A stretch of 64,000 bases of DNA from positions 890,643-954,642 of the forward strand of contig NZ_KQ955209.1 of assembly GCF_001546115.1 (NCBI RefSeq), written 5' to 3'. Below the pieces are notes generated by a model. The model searched no databases and was not told where the DNA came from. It saw nothing but the letters and a program-made list of their open reading frames with translations. The translations under genes and the position numbers were made by a program. The stretch's first letter is position 1. The number at the start of each line of letters is the position of its first letter. Positions 17,641 through 26,920 of this stretch are shown one piece after another. This stretch comes from Paracoccus aminovorans (GTDB lineage Bacteria; Pseudomonadota; Alphaproteobacteria; Rhodobacterales; Rhodobacteraceae).

Positions 17641-19188
17641 AGCCACCTCTATGGTCATGTCGATGTGGGCTGCCTGCATATCCGCCCGGCGCTGAACATC
17701 GACAGCCCGCGGGACCGGGCGCGGCTGGTCGCCGTATCGGACGCGGTGTTCGCCCTGACGCGGCAGCATGGCGGCATCTTCTGGGGGGAACATGGCAAGG
17801 GGCTGCGCGGCGCCTATCTGCGCGAATGGATTGGGCCCGAAGCCTATGCGGCGCTGCAAGGCGTCAAGGCCGCCTTCGACCCGTCGGGGCGCTTTAACCC
17901 CGGCAAGCTGGTCAGCAATGGCGGTGCGATCATGGGGATCGCCACGACGCCCTTTCGCGATTTCAACGCGCCCGAGGGCGACGCGCTGGAGCGCGCCTTT
18001 CGCTGCAATGGCAATGCGCAATGCCTGAGCTATGCGGCCGCGACGCCGATGTGTCCCAGTTTCAAGGCCACCGCCGACCTGCGCCACAGCCCCAAGGGGC
18101 GTGCCGATGCGCTGCGCGCCTGGCACAAGGCCCGGCAAGAGGAAGGCCCCGACCTGCCGCGCCGCGAGGCCGACCTGCGCGCCGTTCTCGACACCTGCCT
18201 GAGCTGCAAGGCCTGTGCCTCCGCCTGTCCGGTCCAGGTGGACATCCCGACCATGCGCGCGGCCTTCCTGGCGGATTATTTTGCCCGTCATGCCCGGCCG
18301 ATGGCCGACCGGCTGATCCTGGCGGCCGAGCGGTTCAGCCCGCTGGCCCTGCGCTTTGCCCCAGTGCTGGCGCCCCTCTGGCCCCTGGCCGCGCGGCTTG
18401 CCGAATGCCTGACCGGCAGCCGCGACCTACCCCGGCGAATCGCGCGCCTGCCGCGGGATCTCTGGCTGGACGAGGCCGATCTGGCGGACGCCTTGCCCGA
18501 GGGCAGCGTGATTCTGGTCCAGGACTGGTTCACCGCGCTTTTCGACGGCCGGGTTCAGCACCAGGTGATCGCCGGGCTGCGAGTGCTGGGCTATCGGCCC
18601 AGGCTGCTGCGAATGCGCCCGGCCGGCAATGCGGCGCAGGGGGCGGGCGACCGGGCCGGGTTCGAGGCGATGGCGCGCACCCTGGTCCGGCGTCTTGACC
18701 GCGCGGCAGCGACCGGCGCGCCGCTGGTCGCCTTCGAGCCCGCCTTTGCGATGATGCTGCGCCAGGATTACCCCAGGGCGGGCTTTGCTCCGCCGCCGGT
18801 CCTGCTGCCGCAGGAGTTCCTGTCTGCCGAGGCCAGGCGCCACCGCTTTCCGCAGGCCCGCGCCGGGCAGACGGCGCGGCTTCTGTCCCATTGCACCGAG
18901 GCGACCGGACTGCCCGAGGCAGGGGCGCTTTGGGCGCGCGTCTTTCAGGCCCTGGGCATCCAGGTCCAGACACCGGCGACGGGATGCTGCGGCATGGCCG
19001 GGCTGTTCGGCCACCAGAACCGGCACCAGGCCATGTCGCGCAAGCTGTTCGACCTGTCATGGCGCGAGCACCTGGAATCGGGCGAGACGGTGCTTGCCAC
19101 CGGGTTTTCCTGCCGGTGCCAGGCCGAACGGCTGTCGGGGCGGGTTCCGGGGCATCCGCTGGGCCTGATCGCCAAGGCCCTGAGATAA
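17641..19188 (+). pseudogene. 5'-truncated FAD/Fe-S oxidoreductase (YdiJ/D-2-hydroxyacid dehydrogenase type)
   Basis: About 515 codons of the C-terminal half of a roughly 1000-residue flavoprotein. First comes the end of the FAD-linked oxidase domain (YGHVDVGCLHIRPAL, FWGEHGKGLRG, FDPSGRFNPGKLV). Then a ferredoxin-like segment with clustered Cys (CNGNAQC, CLSCKACASACPVQVDIP). Then a CCG-type domain (TGCCGMAGLFGHQ, TGFSCRCQ). In E. coli YdiJ this architecture oxidises D-2-hydroxyglutarate. The FAD-binding N-terminus and start are gone, replaced by insertion-sequence debris up to about 17640. The remaining frame is intact, which suggests recent truncation. Confidence 0.85.
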
Positions 19189-19251
19189 GCAGGGGCCGGC
19201 GGCTTGCCGGCCGCGCCCGCCGCCCATAACCTAGCGGGGAGGAGAACGACC

Positions 19252-20412
19252 ATGGCCGCCAGTATCCGCCATCTCAGGATGTTCCTGGTTCTGGGGCGCA
19301 CGAATTCCGTCACCCGCGCGGCCGAGTCGAACCATGTCTCGCAACCGGCGGTCACGCAGGCCATGGCCAAGCTGGCGCGGGACAGCGGCCATGCGCTGTT
19401 CCAGCGCAGTCCGCAGGGCCTGTTTCTGACCGAGGCCGGCGAGATCCTGCACCATCGCGCCGACCGGGCGCTGCGGATGCTGGACAGGGCCATGGCCGAC
19501 ATGGACCGCGCCATCCGCATCCAGGCGACCTGGCAGCAGTTGGTCGCCCTGATCGCCGTGGCCGAGACCGAGAATTTTACCCTGGCCGCGCGCCGGCTGG
19601 GTCTGGCGCAGCCGACCGTCCACCGCTCGACCACCATGCTGGAGAACGCGGCCGGGACGGTCTTTTTCCAGCGCACCGCGCATGGCCTGATCGCGACCCG
19701 CGCGGCGTTGCAACTGGCGCAGGCCGCAAGGCTGGCCCTGGCCGAACTGGAACAGGCGGAATCCGACCTCGCCGCGCTTGACGGCCGCGAGGTCGGGCGC
19801 ATCGTGATCGGGGCATTGCCATTGTCGCGCTCAGGCTGGCTGCCACGGGCGATCCTGGCCTTTCGCAAGGCCCGGCCGAGCTTTCCCTTTCAGGTCATCG
19901 ACGGGCGCTACGACGAATTGCTTCTGGGGCTGCGCCGGGGCGAGATCGACATGATGCTGGGTGCGCTGCGCCTGCCCAGCCCGATCGAGGACATCGAGCA
20001 GAGGCGGCTTTTCGACGATGAGGTGGTGGTCGTGGCGCGGCGGGACCATCCCCTGATCTGGAAGGCCGATCCGGGCATCCAGGATCTTGCGGCCTATCCC
20101 TGGGTAATGCCGCGCCGCTCGACGCCGCTTCGGCGGATCCTCGACACCTATTTCGCGGCGCGCGCGCCGGTGGATATCGTCGAGACCTCCTCCGTCATCA
20201 TGATGCGCGAGATCCTGCGCGAGAGCGATCATCTGGGCGGGGTGTCGCGGATGCAGGCCGAGGTGGAATCCGAGGTGCTGTCGATCCTGCCGGTGCGGCT
20301 GCCCAACGCCATGCGGCCAATCGGCATCACCACCCGCGCCGGCTGGGAGCCGACGCGGACGCAGCGGGATTTCATGGATCAGCTTTGCCGCACGGCCGCG
20401 CTGCTGTCCTGA
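19252..20412 (+). CDS. LysR-type regulator with two N-terminal HTH domains
   Basis: 386 residues. It has two LysR-type helix-turn-helix domains in series: residues about 5-65 (SVTRAAESNHVSQPAVTQAM) and about 85-145 (NFTLAARRLGLAQPTVHRST). A periplasmic-binding-protein-like effector domain follows (about 180-380). ATG 19252 has a GGGGAGGAG ribosome site. It is convergent with, and overlaps by 34 bp, the dehydrogenase gene at 20379. It borders the oxalomesaconate pathway/TRAP cluster and is the likely regulator of it (inference). Most LysR proteins are near 300 residues with one HTH. Confidence 0.88.
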   Translation: MAASIRHLRMFLVLGRTNSVTRAAESNHVSQPAVTQAMAKLARDSGHALFQRSPQGLFLTEAGEILHHRADRALRMLDRAMADMDRAIRIQATWQQLVALIAVAETENFTLAARRLGLAQPTVHRSTTMLENAAGTVFFQRTAHGLIATRAALQLAQAARLALAELEQAESDLAALDGREVGRIVIGALPLSRSGWLPRAILAFRKARPSFPFQVIDGRYDELLLGLRRGEIDMMLGALRLPSPIEDIEQRRLFDDEVVVVARRDHPLIWKADPGIQDLAAYPWVMPRRSTPLRRILDTYFAARAPVDIVETSSVIMMREILRESDHLGGVSRMQAEVESEVLSILPVRLPNAMRPIGITTRAGWEPTRTQRDFMDQLCRTAALLS

Positions 20413-21308
20413 TCCCGGTCCTGCCCGGCGAACCGGCCCAGGATGGCATCGGCGCGCTCGGGATAGCTGTCGGTGCCCGCCGGCAGGCCCAGGTCGCCGA
20501 TGCGCTGCTGCCAATCGGCGGTGGCGCTGGCCAACCCGTTCGGCAGGCCAAGCTCGGACAGCGTGGCGGCGACCTCGCGCATTTCGGCGGCGCGACGGCG
20601 GCCATGGACCATCATTCGCTCAAGGTTGTAGGCGGCCTGGCGTGGCCAGTCGATATCGGGATTCGATGCCTGGAGCGAGCCCAGTACCCGATCCTCGATC
20701 CCGGCCCGGCGCGCGGCCAAGAGGCATTCGGCGGTCAACGCCTCCATCCCCTTGATCATCACCGAGCGGATCATCTTGATCGCCGAGGCCTGCCCCACCT
20801 CGGCCCCCGAGACCTGAGCCGCCATGCCAAGCGCCTCCAGCATCGCCAGCGCCTGCCCGGCATGGGGGCCGGCGATCAGCAGCGGCGTGCGGTGCAGCCG
20901 GGGATAGACCGGCGCCATGATCGCGACATCGACATAGCGCCCGCCGGCCGCCTCGACGATGCCGGCGGCGCGGCGCTTTGCGCCCGGCGAGCAACTGTTG
21001 CCGTCCAGCCAGAGCGTCCCCGGCGCCAGGTGCGCCGCCGCCTGTTCGGCTGCCAGCACCGCGCGATCCGCCGTCACCAGGCAGAAGACGGCGCCGGCAT
21101 CCCGCAAGGCTCCGGCGCGGTCGGCGGCAAGGGTGACGCCCGTCGCCTCGGCCCGCCCGGCGGGCAGGGCCCGTGCCCGGGCATCGTCGCATTTCTCGTC
21201 ATAGGCGTGCAGCCCGGCGGACAGGACGGGACCCCAGCCCTTTGCAAAGGCTTCGGCCGCCTCGCCGAAACCGATGAAGGCGATCCTTGGCAATCGCTCG
21301 TCGGTCAT
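20379..21308 (-). CDS. NAD(P)-dependent dehydrogenase, DUF1932/6-phosphogluconate-dehydrogenase-like
   Basis: 309 residues. The Rossmann loop FIGFGEAAEAF is at residues 11-21. The helical C-terminal domain carries the conserved lysine region SAIKMIRSVMIKGMEALTAE, as in beta-hydroxyacid dehydrogenases with a DUF1932 domain. Related genes often lie beside gallate/protocatechuate genes, and here it is 109 bp downstream of the TRAP transporter operon on the same strand. It may reduce an oxoacid of the pathway; the substrate is unknown. Confidence 0.82.
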   Translation of the reverse strand: MTDERLPRIAFIGFGEAAEAFAKGWGPVLSAGLHAYDEKCDDARARALPAGRAEATGVTLAADRAGALRDAGAVFCLVTADRAVLAAEQAAAHLAPGTLWLDGNSCSPGAKRRAAGIVEAAGGRYVDVAIMAPVYPRLHRTPLLIAGPHAGQALAMLEALGMAAQVSGAEVGQASAIKMIRSVMIKGMEALTAECLLAARRAGIEDRVLGSLQASNPDIDWPRQAAYNLERMMVHGRRRAAEMREVAATLSELGLPNGLASATADWQQRIGDLGLPAGTDSYPERADAILGRFAGQDRDQDSSAAVRQS

Positions 21309-21417
21309 GGACCTCTCCTCACATTTCAGTTGAATTCCGGAAGGTGCGGCGCGGCCAAGGGCAGACTGGAATAGCCTACGCTTATGCCGCGCCGGCGCGT
21401 CGCGTATCGCGGTCGCC

Positions 21418-22725
21418 TCAGCCGAACATCGTATTCGGGATCAGCAAGGCAATCTGCGGCATCAGGATGATCAGCAGCAGGCCCAGGATCATCGCCAGCA
21501 GAAAGGGCATCACCCCGCGGAACACCGTGGTCAGCGGCACGTCCTGGGCCACGCCACGGACGACGAAGACGTTCAGGCCGACCGGCGGGGTGATCATCCC
21601 CATCTCGATCACGATCACGGCGATCACGCCGAACCAGATCGGGTCGAAGCCCAGCGAGGTGACGACCGGAAAGACGATCGGGATCGAGATCACCAGCATG
21701 GACAAGCCGTCCATGAACATGCCCATCACGACATAGGCCAGGATGATGACGGCCAGCGTGGCATAGGGGCCAAGGCCCAGCCCCTGCAATCCCTCGCCCA
21801 GCAGCGCCGGGATCTGGGTGACGGCGAAGAACGGGTTCAGCACATTGGCGCCGATGACGATCATGTAGAGCATGGCCGAGGTCTTGAGCGTATCCATGAC
21901 CGCATCGGCGAAGCCCGCCCAGCTGAGCCGGCGCGAGGCGAGCGCCAGCAGGATCACCAGCGCCGCGCCGATGCCCGAGGCCTCGACCGGGGTGAAGGCG
22001 CCGACATAGATGCCGCCGATGGTCAGCACCATCACCGCCAGCAGCGGCCCGGCCCGGCCGAGGCTGCGCAGTCGCCCGGAGATGGGGACGTTCGGCCCGG
22101 CCGGTGCCTGGGCAGGGTCGCGCAGAGCCACCAGCCAGACCGTCGCCATGAACAGCACCATCAGCAGGAGGCCCGGCAGGATGCCCGCCATGAACAACCG
22201 GCCGATGGATTGCTCGGTCAGGATCGCGTAAAGCACGAAGCCGGTCGAGGGCGGGATCAGGAAGCCCAGCGTGCCGCCCGCCGCGACCGATCCGGTGGCC
22301 AGCCCGTCGGCATAGCCCAGCCGCTTCATCTCGGGCAGGGCGACCTTGCCGATGGTCACCGCCGTCGCGACCGACGAGCCCGACACGGCCGAGAAGGCCG
22401 CGCAGCCCAGCACCGAGGCCGAGGCAAGCCCGCCCCGGAAATGTCCGACCCAGGCGAAGGCCGCGTCGTAAAGCCCGCGCGAGAAGCCGGCGGCCGAGGC
22501 GATGTTGCCCAGAAGCACGAACATCGGAACCACGATCAGGGTTTCACTGGCAACGGCGGAATAGCTTTCGGTCAGGATCAGCGCGCCTGCCGTGCGCAAC
22601 CCCTCCAGCGCCCACATGCCGAAAAAGCCCGACAGCAGCATCGCGAAGGCGACCGGCGTGCGAAAGATCATCAGGAAGAACAGCAGAAGGATGCCGAGCA
22701 GGCCGACAGTGGTCGGTTCCATCAT
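21418..22725 (-). CDS. dctM: TRAP transporter large permease (DctM family)
   Basis: 435 residues, about 12 hydrophobic helices, with the GxxxIPPS-type signature (TLGFLIPPSTGFVLYA) of DctM. It forms the main Na+-coupled membrane channel of a tripartite carboxylate transporter. It overlaps the DctQ gene by 4 bp. Together with the aromatic-acid genes it probably imports an aromatic or dicarboxylic acid. Confidence 0.93.
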   Translation of the reverse strand: MMEPTTVGLLGILLLFFLMIFRTPVAFAMLLSGFFGMWALEGLRTAGALILTESYSAVASETLIVVPMFVLLGNIASAAGFSRGLYDAAFAWVGHFRGGLASASVLGCAAFSAVSGSSVATAVTIGKVALPEMKRLGYADGLATGSVAAGGTLGFLIPPSTGFVLYAILTEQSIGRLFMAGILPGLLLMVLFMATVWLVALRDPAQAPAGPNVPISGRLRSLGRAGPLLAVMVLTIGGIYVGAFTPVEASGIGAALVILLALASRRLSWAGFADAVMDTLKTSAMLYMIVIGANVLNPFFAVTQIPALLGEGLQGLGLGPYATLAVIILAYVVMGMFMDGLSMLVISIPIVFPVVTSLGFDPIWFGVIAVIVIEMGMITPPVGLNVFVVRGVAQDVPLTTVFRGVMPFLLAMILGLLLIILMPQIALLIPNTMFG

Positions 22726-23222
22726 TCACCTCCGCTGCGCAGGATCGCGACGAATTGCGCCAGAAGGACCAGGACGCACAGCGCCATGCCAAGGGCCAAG
22801 ATGCCGTAGAAGGGCCAGATCGGCAGGGCCAGCATATTGGTGGTGTCGCCGAATTCACGGGCGTCCAACGCCTTCAGCACGGCACGCTGGACCAGCACCG
22901 ACAGCACGAAGCCCGACAGCAGGCGCGAGCCCAGGTCGCCCGCCAGCCGGCCCCAACGGCCGAGGGCGTTGTCGAAGACATCGACGCCGACATGGCCGCG
23001 CTGTTCCGTGCAATAGGGCAGCGCGGCCATGACCAATGCCACGGCGGTCATCTGATTGATTTCGTTCAGCCCAAGGACGGGCGTGCCGAAGGCATAGCGC
23101 AGCACGACCCCGGCCGAGATCACGACCACCAGAAAGATAAGAGCGACGGCCGCGACCATGGCCAGCCATCTGGTCGCCCGGTCGAGCCAGCCCAGGCCGG
23201 GCAGGGGGCGTTGCGCCTCCAT
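22722..23222 (-). CDS. dctQ: TRAP transporter small permease (DctQ family)
   Basis: 166 residues with four predicted membrane helices (one near 20-42 and others to the C-terminus) and the LGLNEINQMTAVALVMAALP stretch of DctQ proteins. It pairs with DctM. ATG 23222 follows the DctP stop by 3 bp. Confidence 0.9.
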   Translation of the reverse strand: MEAQRPLPGLGWLDRATRWLAMVAAVALIFLVVVISAGVVLRYAFGTPVLGLNEINQMTAVALVMAALPYCTEQRGHVGVDVFDNALGRWGRLAGDLGSRLLSGFVLSVLVQRAVLKALDAREFGDTTNMLALPIWPFYGILALGMALCVLVLLAQFVAILRSGGE

Positions 23223-23225
23223 GGC

Positions 23226-24197
23226 CTATTGCGCCTTCAATGCATCGGCGACGGCCTGGCCGCCTTCGGTCTCGGAGATCGCATCCGCCGTCACCTTTTC
23301 CGCTGCCGCGTCGAAGGGCGCGGCCTCGGCCTCGGTCAGGGTGATGATCTCCTTGCCGGCGGTCGCGGCGAAATCGGCAAAGCCCTTTTCGGCCACGGTC
23401 AGCTGGACCTTCTGGCCGTCCAGCGAGACCTGCTTGCCAGCCTCGTCGATGACCTGTTGCTGTTCCGGCGACAGATCGGCATAGGCGTCGCGGTTCATCA
23501 GGATGAAAAAGGGCGAATTCGTCGTTTTCATCCCTTTGGTGACGTAATTGGCGACCTCGCCCAGCTTGAAGGCGTTGACCGCGGTGCCGTCGATCATGGC
23601 GCCGTCGATGACGCCGGTCTGCAAGGCGTTGTAGATCTCCGATACCGGCATCGAGACCGGAGTCGCGCCCCAGGCCTCGACCAGCAGGCCGGTATTGCGC
23701 GAGGGGACGCGGATCTTCATGCCCTTGACGTCGTCGAGGCTGCGCACCGGCTTGGCACGGGTAAAGAGCACGTTCTCGGCGCTGGACCACAGGCCCACCA
23801 ACTTGACCCTACGGTAGTCCGGGGCAAGCACGTCCAGGTGCTGCCACAGAGTCCGGGTGCCGTCGGTCTCGTTCAGGAGGCCGGGCAGTTCGGCGGTCAG
23901 GGTCAGCGGGAATTGCGAGGCGGTATAGCCGGGCAGCGAAACCGCCAATTCGGCCACGCCGTCTACGACCCGGGAATATTGCTCGACCGGGCCGGCGCCC
24001 AACTCGCCGCCATTGTAAAGCTTGACGGTCAGCGCGCCCTCGGTGCCCTGCTGGACGGCTTGGGCGAAAGGTTCGAAGGCCCCCTCCACATAGGGATGCG
24101 TCGACGCCATGTAATTGGCGAGCTTGAGCGTTTCCGCCATTGCTGCCGAAGACAGCAGCGACAGCGACAGCGTGGCAAGCGTCAGCATATGCTTCAT
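23226..24197 (-). CDS. dctP: TRAP transporter substrate-binding protein (DctP family)
   Basis: 323 residues with a cleavable Sec signal peptide (MKHMLTLATLSLSLLSSAAMA, cut after AMA). The mature protein starts ETLKLANYMASTHPYVEGAF. The carboxylate-binding Arg is expected in KGMKIRVPSRNTGLL, near residue 160. First gene of the TRAP operon, divergent from galB across 280 bp. An aromatic acid ligand is inferred from the neighbours only. Confidence 0.92.
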   Translation of the reverse strand: MKHMLTLATLSLSLLSSAAMAETLKLANYMASTHPYVEGAFEPFAQAVQQGTEGALTVKLYNGGELGAGPVEQYSRVVDGVAELAVSLPGYTASQFPLTLTAELPGLLNETDGTRTLWQHLDVLAPDYRRVKLVGLWSSAENVLFTRAKPVRSLDDVKGMKIRVPSRNTGLLVEAWGATPVSMPVSEIYNALQTGVIDGAMIDGTAVNAFKLGEVANYVTKGMKTTNSPFFILMNRDAYADLSPEQQQVIDEAGKQVSLDGQKVQLTVAEKGFADFAATAGKEIITLTEAEAAPFDAAAEKVTADAISETEGGQAVADALKAQ

Positions 24198-24289
24198 GTG
24201 ATCCTCCCGGATTGCAGGGCATGTCTGCCCATCTGGCTCGGGGATAAGGCCGAAAGAGGGCTAGGCGCCAATTCAAAGGCCGGGCGCTG

Positions 24290-24303
24290 GCATAAATTTA
24301 TGC
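24290..24303. promoter_or_regulatory. 14-bp palindrome between dctP and galB
   Basis: GCATAAATTTATGC is a perfect palindrome 93 bp upstream of dctP and 175 bp upstream of galB, in an otherwise GC-rich gap. Its ATAA-N2-TTAT core suits a LysR-type binding site that could control both operons. Confidence 0.5.
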
Positions 24304-24477
24304 TATAGAAACGAGACACTGTTTCAGCTGCACTATCCTTGCGGCCGGCTGGGGTTGTGGCAGTCACGGCCGGCGCAAGAGCCGCAATAGCAAAAACTTA
24401 TCAAGCCGGCCGTGCTTCCAATTTGAACCGGGGGCCGCAGGGACCGAAACTGGCGGCAACCGGAACGGAGAAACCGC

Positions 24478-25206
24478 ATGTCCAAGACTGCCCTTGTCAT
24501 ATCCGCCCATGCCGCCGATTTCGTCTGGCGCTGCGGCGGTGCCATCGCACTGCATGCCGAGAAAGGTTATGAGGTCACCGTCGTCTGCCTGTCCTTCGGC
24601 GAACGCGGCGAAAGCGCCAAGCTGTGGAAAGAGCCCGGCATGACGCTGGAGGGCGTGAAATCGGCCCGCCGCAAGGAATCCGAAAAGGCCGCGCAGGCGC
24701 TGGGGGTGCACGACCTGATCGAATTCGACCTGGGTGATTATCCCCTGCACCTGGCGCAGGACGACAAGTTCCGCCTGGTCGAGGTGATCCGCAAGGTGCA
24801 GCCCGATTTCATGCTGAGCCACAGCCAGTTCGATCCCTACAACACCGACCACATGTATGCCACCCAAGTGGCGCTGGAATGCCGGATGATCGCCCAGGCC
24901 TGGGGCCATGAGCCCGGCCAGAAGGTGCTGGGTGCGCCGCAGCTCTATCTGTTCGAGCCGCACCAGACCGAGCAGATGGGCTGGAAGCCCGACACCTTCC
25001 TCGACATCACCCCGGTCTGGGACAGGAAGCGCGCCGCCATCGAATGCATGGAGGGGCAGGAACATCTGTGGGACTATTACACCCGCGTCGCCCAGAACCG
25101 CGCCAACCACTTCATGCGCAACTCGGGCGGCCAGTCCGGCGGGCGCAAGGCGCTTTACGCCGAGGGTTTCCAGTCGGTGTTCCCCAGAACGGTGGACGAA
25201 CTGTGA
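24478..25206 (+). CDS. galB: 4-Oxalomesaconate hydratase, PIG-L deacetylase-like
   Basis: 242 residues of the PIG-L/LmbE zinc fold. The N-terminal metal motif is AHAADFVWRCGG (the GalB-type variant of AHPDDE), followed by HSQFDPYNTDHMYA. GalB hydrates 4-oxalomesaconate to 4-carboxy-4-hydroxy-2-oxoadipate. The neighbouring aldolase and tautomerase genes make this assignment much stronger than a generic deacetylase. ATG has a GGAG ribosome site. Its TGA overlaps the next GTG. Confidence 0.87.
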   Translation: MSKTALVISAHAADFVWRCGGAIALHAEKGYEVTVVCLSFGERGESAKLWKEPGMTLEGVKSARRKESEKAAQALGVHDLIEFDLGDYPLHLAQDDKFRLVEVIRKVQPDFMLSHSQFDPYNTDHMYATQVALECRMIAQAWGHEPGQKVLGAPQLYLFEPHQTEQMGWKPDTFLDITPVWDRKRAAIECMEGQEHLWDYYTRVAQNRANHFMRNSGGQSGGRKALYAEGFQSVFPRTVDEL

Positions 25207-26159
25207 GCGAACATTGCATGGACATCGCGCATCTCGCCCATGTCGAGATGCTGACCGACCGCTTCGAGGACAGCCTCGACTTCTTCACCCGCATCTACGG
25301 GTTGAAGCTGTCGGGCCGGGACGCGGACAGCGCCTATCTGCGGGCTTGGGACGACTATGAACACGCCTCGCTGAAGCTGACGCGGGCCGACCGCACCGGC
25401 GTCGGCCACATCGCCTATCGCGCCGCCAGCCCCGAGGCGCTGGAGCGCCGGGTGAAGGCCATCGAGGCGTCGGGCTACAAGACCCAGGGCTGGGTCGAGG
25501 GCGACCAGAGCCACGGCCGCGCCTTCCGCTTCGAGGATCCCTTCGGCCATGTCTTTGAAATATATTACGATACCGTCTGGTATCAGCCGCAGGACGAGGC
25601 CGAGCGCGCGGCGTTGAAGAACACGGCCAGCGCCTTCACCGGCGCGGCGCCGCGCCGGCTCGATCACCTGAATCTGCTGGCCGAGGATGTCACCGAGTTC
25701 CGCCGCTTCATGGAAACCTGCCTGGGCAGCCGGGTCACGGAATATATCCAGCTGGACAACGGCCGCATCGGCGGCTGCTGGTTCACCGTCAACAACAAGA
25801 CCTATGACCTGGCCTGCACCGAGGAGCATGGCGGGGGCATGGGCCGGCTGCACCACGTCACCTATGCCACCGACCAGCGCGAGGACATCCTGCGCGCCGC
25901 CGACACCTTCCTGCAGAACGGCGTCCATATCGAGACCGGCCCGCATAAGCACGCCATCCAGGGCACCTTCTTCCTGTATGTCTGGGAACCGGCCGGCAAC
26001 CGGGTCGAACTGGCGAACGCGGGCGCGCGGCTGATCCTGGCGCCCGACTGGCAGCCGGTGGTCTGGACCGAGGCCGACCGCCGGAAGGGCCAGGCCTGGG
26101 GGCTGAAGACCATCGAGACATTCCACACCCACGGCACCCCTCCGGTGCGGAAAGGCTGA
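25203..26159 (+). CDS. Extradiol ring-cleavage dioxygenase (VOC, catechol 2,3-dioxygenase-like)
   Basis: 318 residues from GTG 25203 (overlapping galB's TGA), or 313 from ATG 25218. Two vicinal-oxygen-chelate modules are visible (about 10-130 and 150-275). The expected Fe(II) ligands are His in LDHLNLL, His in RLHHVTYAT and Glu in GNRVELANAG, as in type I extradiol enzymes. It should open a catechol-type ring to feed GalD/GalB/GalC. The usual gallate/protocatechuate 4,5-enzymes belong to the unrelated LigAB fold, so this is an unexpected partner and its substrate may differ. Confidence 0.87.
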   Translation: MSEHCMDIAHLAHVEMLTDRFEDSLDFFTRIYGLKLSGRDADSAYLRAWDDYEHASLKLTRADRTGVGHIAYRAASPEALERRVKAIEASGYKTQGWVEGDQSHGRAFRFEDPFGHVFEIYYDTVWYQPQDEAERAALKNTASAFTGAAPRRLDHLNLLAEDVTEFRRFMETCLGSRVTEYIQLDNGRIGGCWFTVNNKTYDLACTEEHGGGMGRLHHVTYATDQREDILRAADTFLQNGVHIETGPHKHAIQGTFFLYVWEPAGNRVELANAGARLILAPDWQPVVWTEADRRKGQAWGLKTIETFHTHGTPPVRKG

Positions 26160-26162
26160 GCC

Positions 26163-26834
26163 ATGGCAAAAGTCGTCCAGAACATCCAGCGCGCCGATCC
26201 GGCCGTGATCGCCGGGCTTGCCGAGGCAGGCGTCGCCACCGTCCACGAGGCGCAGGGCCGCTTCGGCTGCCTTGCCAGCCACATGCGGCCGATCTGGGCC
26301 GGGGCGCGGATCGCCGGATCGGCGGTGACGATCAGCGCGCCGCCCGGCGACAACTGGATGCTGCATGTCGCCATCGAGCAATTGCAGGCGGGTGACATCC
26401 TGGTGCTGGCCCCGACCTCGCCCTGCGACAACGGCTATTTCGGCGACCTGCTGGCGACCAGCGCCATGGCGCGGGGCTGCCGCGGGCTGGTGATCGATGC
26501 CGGCGTGCGCGACCTGCGCGACTTGACGGCGATGGGCTTCCCGGTCTGGTCCAGGGCGGTCAGCGCCCAGGGCACGGTCAAGGAGACGCTCGGCTCGGTC
26601 AACGTGCCCGTGGTTTGCGCCGGGCAGCTGGTCGAGGCGGGTGACGTGATCGTCGCCGATGACGACGGCGTCTGCGTGGTGCGCCGTGCGGATGCCGAGG
26701 CGGTGCTGGCCGCCGCCCGCAAGCGCATGGCGGCCGAAGAAGCCAAGCGCGCGCGGCTTGCGGCGGGCGAACTGGGCCTCGACATCTATGACATGCGGCC
26801 AAGGCTGGAAGCCAACGGGCTGAAATATGTCTGA
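26163..26834 (+). CDS. galC: 4-Carboxy-4-hydroxy-2-oxoadipate aldolase (RraA-like)
   Basis: 223-residue class II aldolase of the RraA/HMG aldolase family. It splits the hydrated product to pyruvate and oxaloacetate. Family residues are seen in the [20 protein letters not shown] stretch and the following GVRDLRD (substrate Arg, metal Asp), with DDDGVCVV near 160. Its ATG is 3 bp after the dioxygenase stop, so the two are in one operon. Equivalent names are LigK and ProA. Confidence 0.88.
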   Translation: MAKVVQNIQRADPAVIAGLAEAGVATVHEAQGRFGCLASHMRPIWAGARIAGSAVTISAPPGDNWMLHVAIEQLQAGDILVLAPTSPCDNGYFGDLLATSAMARGCRGLVIDAGVRDLRDLTAMGFPVWSRAVSAQGTVKETLGSVNVPVVCAGQLVEAGDVIVADDDGVCVVRRADAEAVLAAARKRMAAEEAKRARLAAGELGLDIYDMRPRLEANGLKYV

Positions 26835-26840
26835 CGCGGC

Positions 26841-26860
26841 AGGGGGCGCTCGCGCCCCCT
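26841..26860 (+). terminator. Hairpin between galC and galD
   Basis: Perfect 8-bp stem (26841-26848 with 26853-26860, loop CTCG) 6 bp after galC. No T-run follows, so it could be a weak terminator or a processing site that changes the galD/thiolase level. It is followed at 26883-26910 by CCCCCGAGGATATTTGGACA, a word I associate with intergenic regions of Rhodobacteraceae. Confidence 0.45.
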
Positions 26861-26920
26861 CTTGCCCGTGCCGGGCAATTCACCCCCGAGGATATTTGGA
26901 CAAGAAAGAACGAGGGCGGA

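Noticed and set aside
15000..17700. CRISPR array or integron in the repeat-rich patch
   Set aside because: The repeats are IS ends and tandem partial IS copies; no regularly spaced short repeats or cas genes are seen here or elsewhere in the window.
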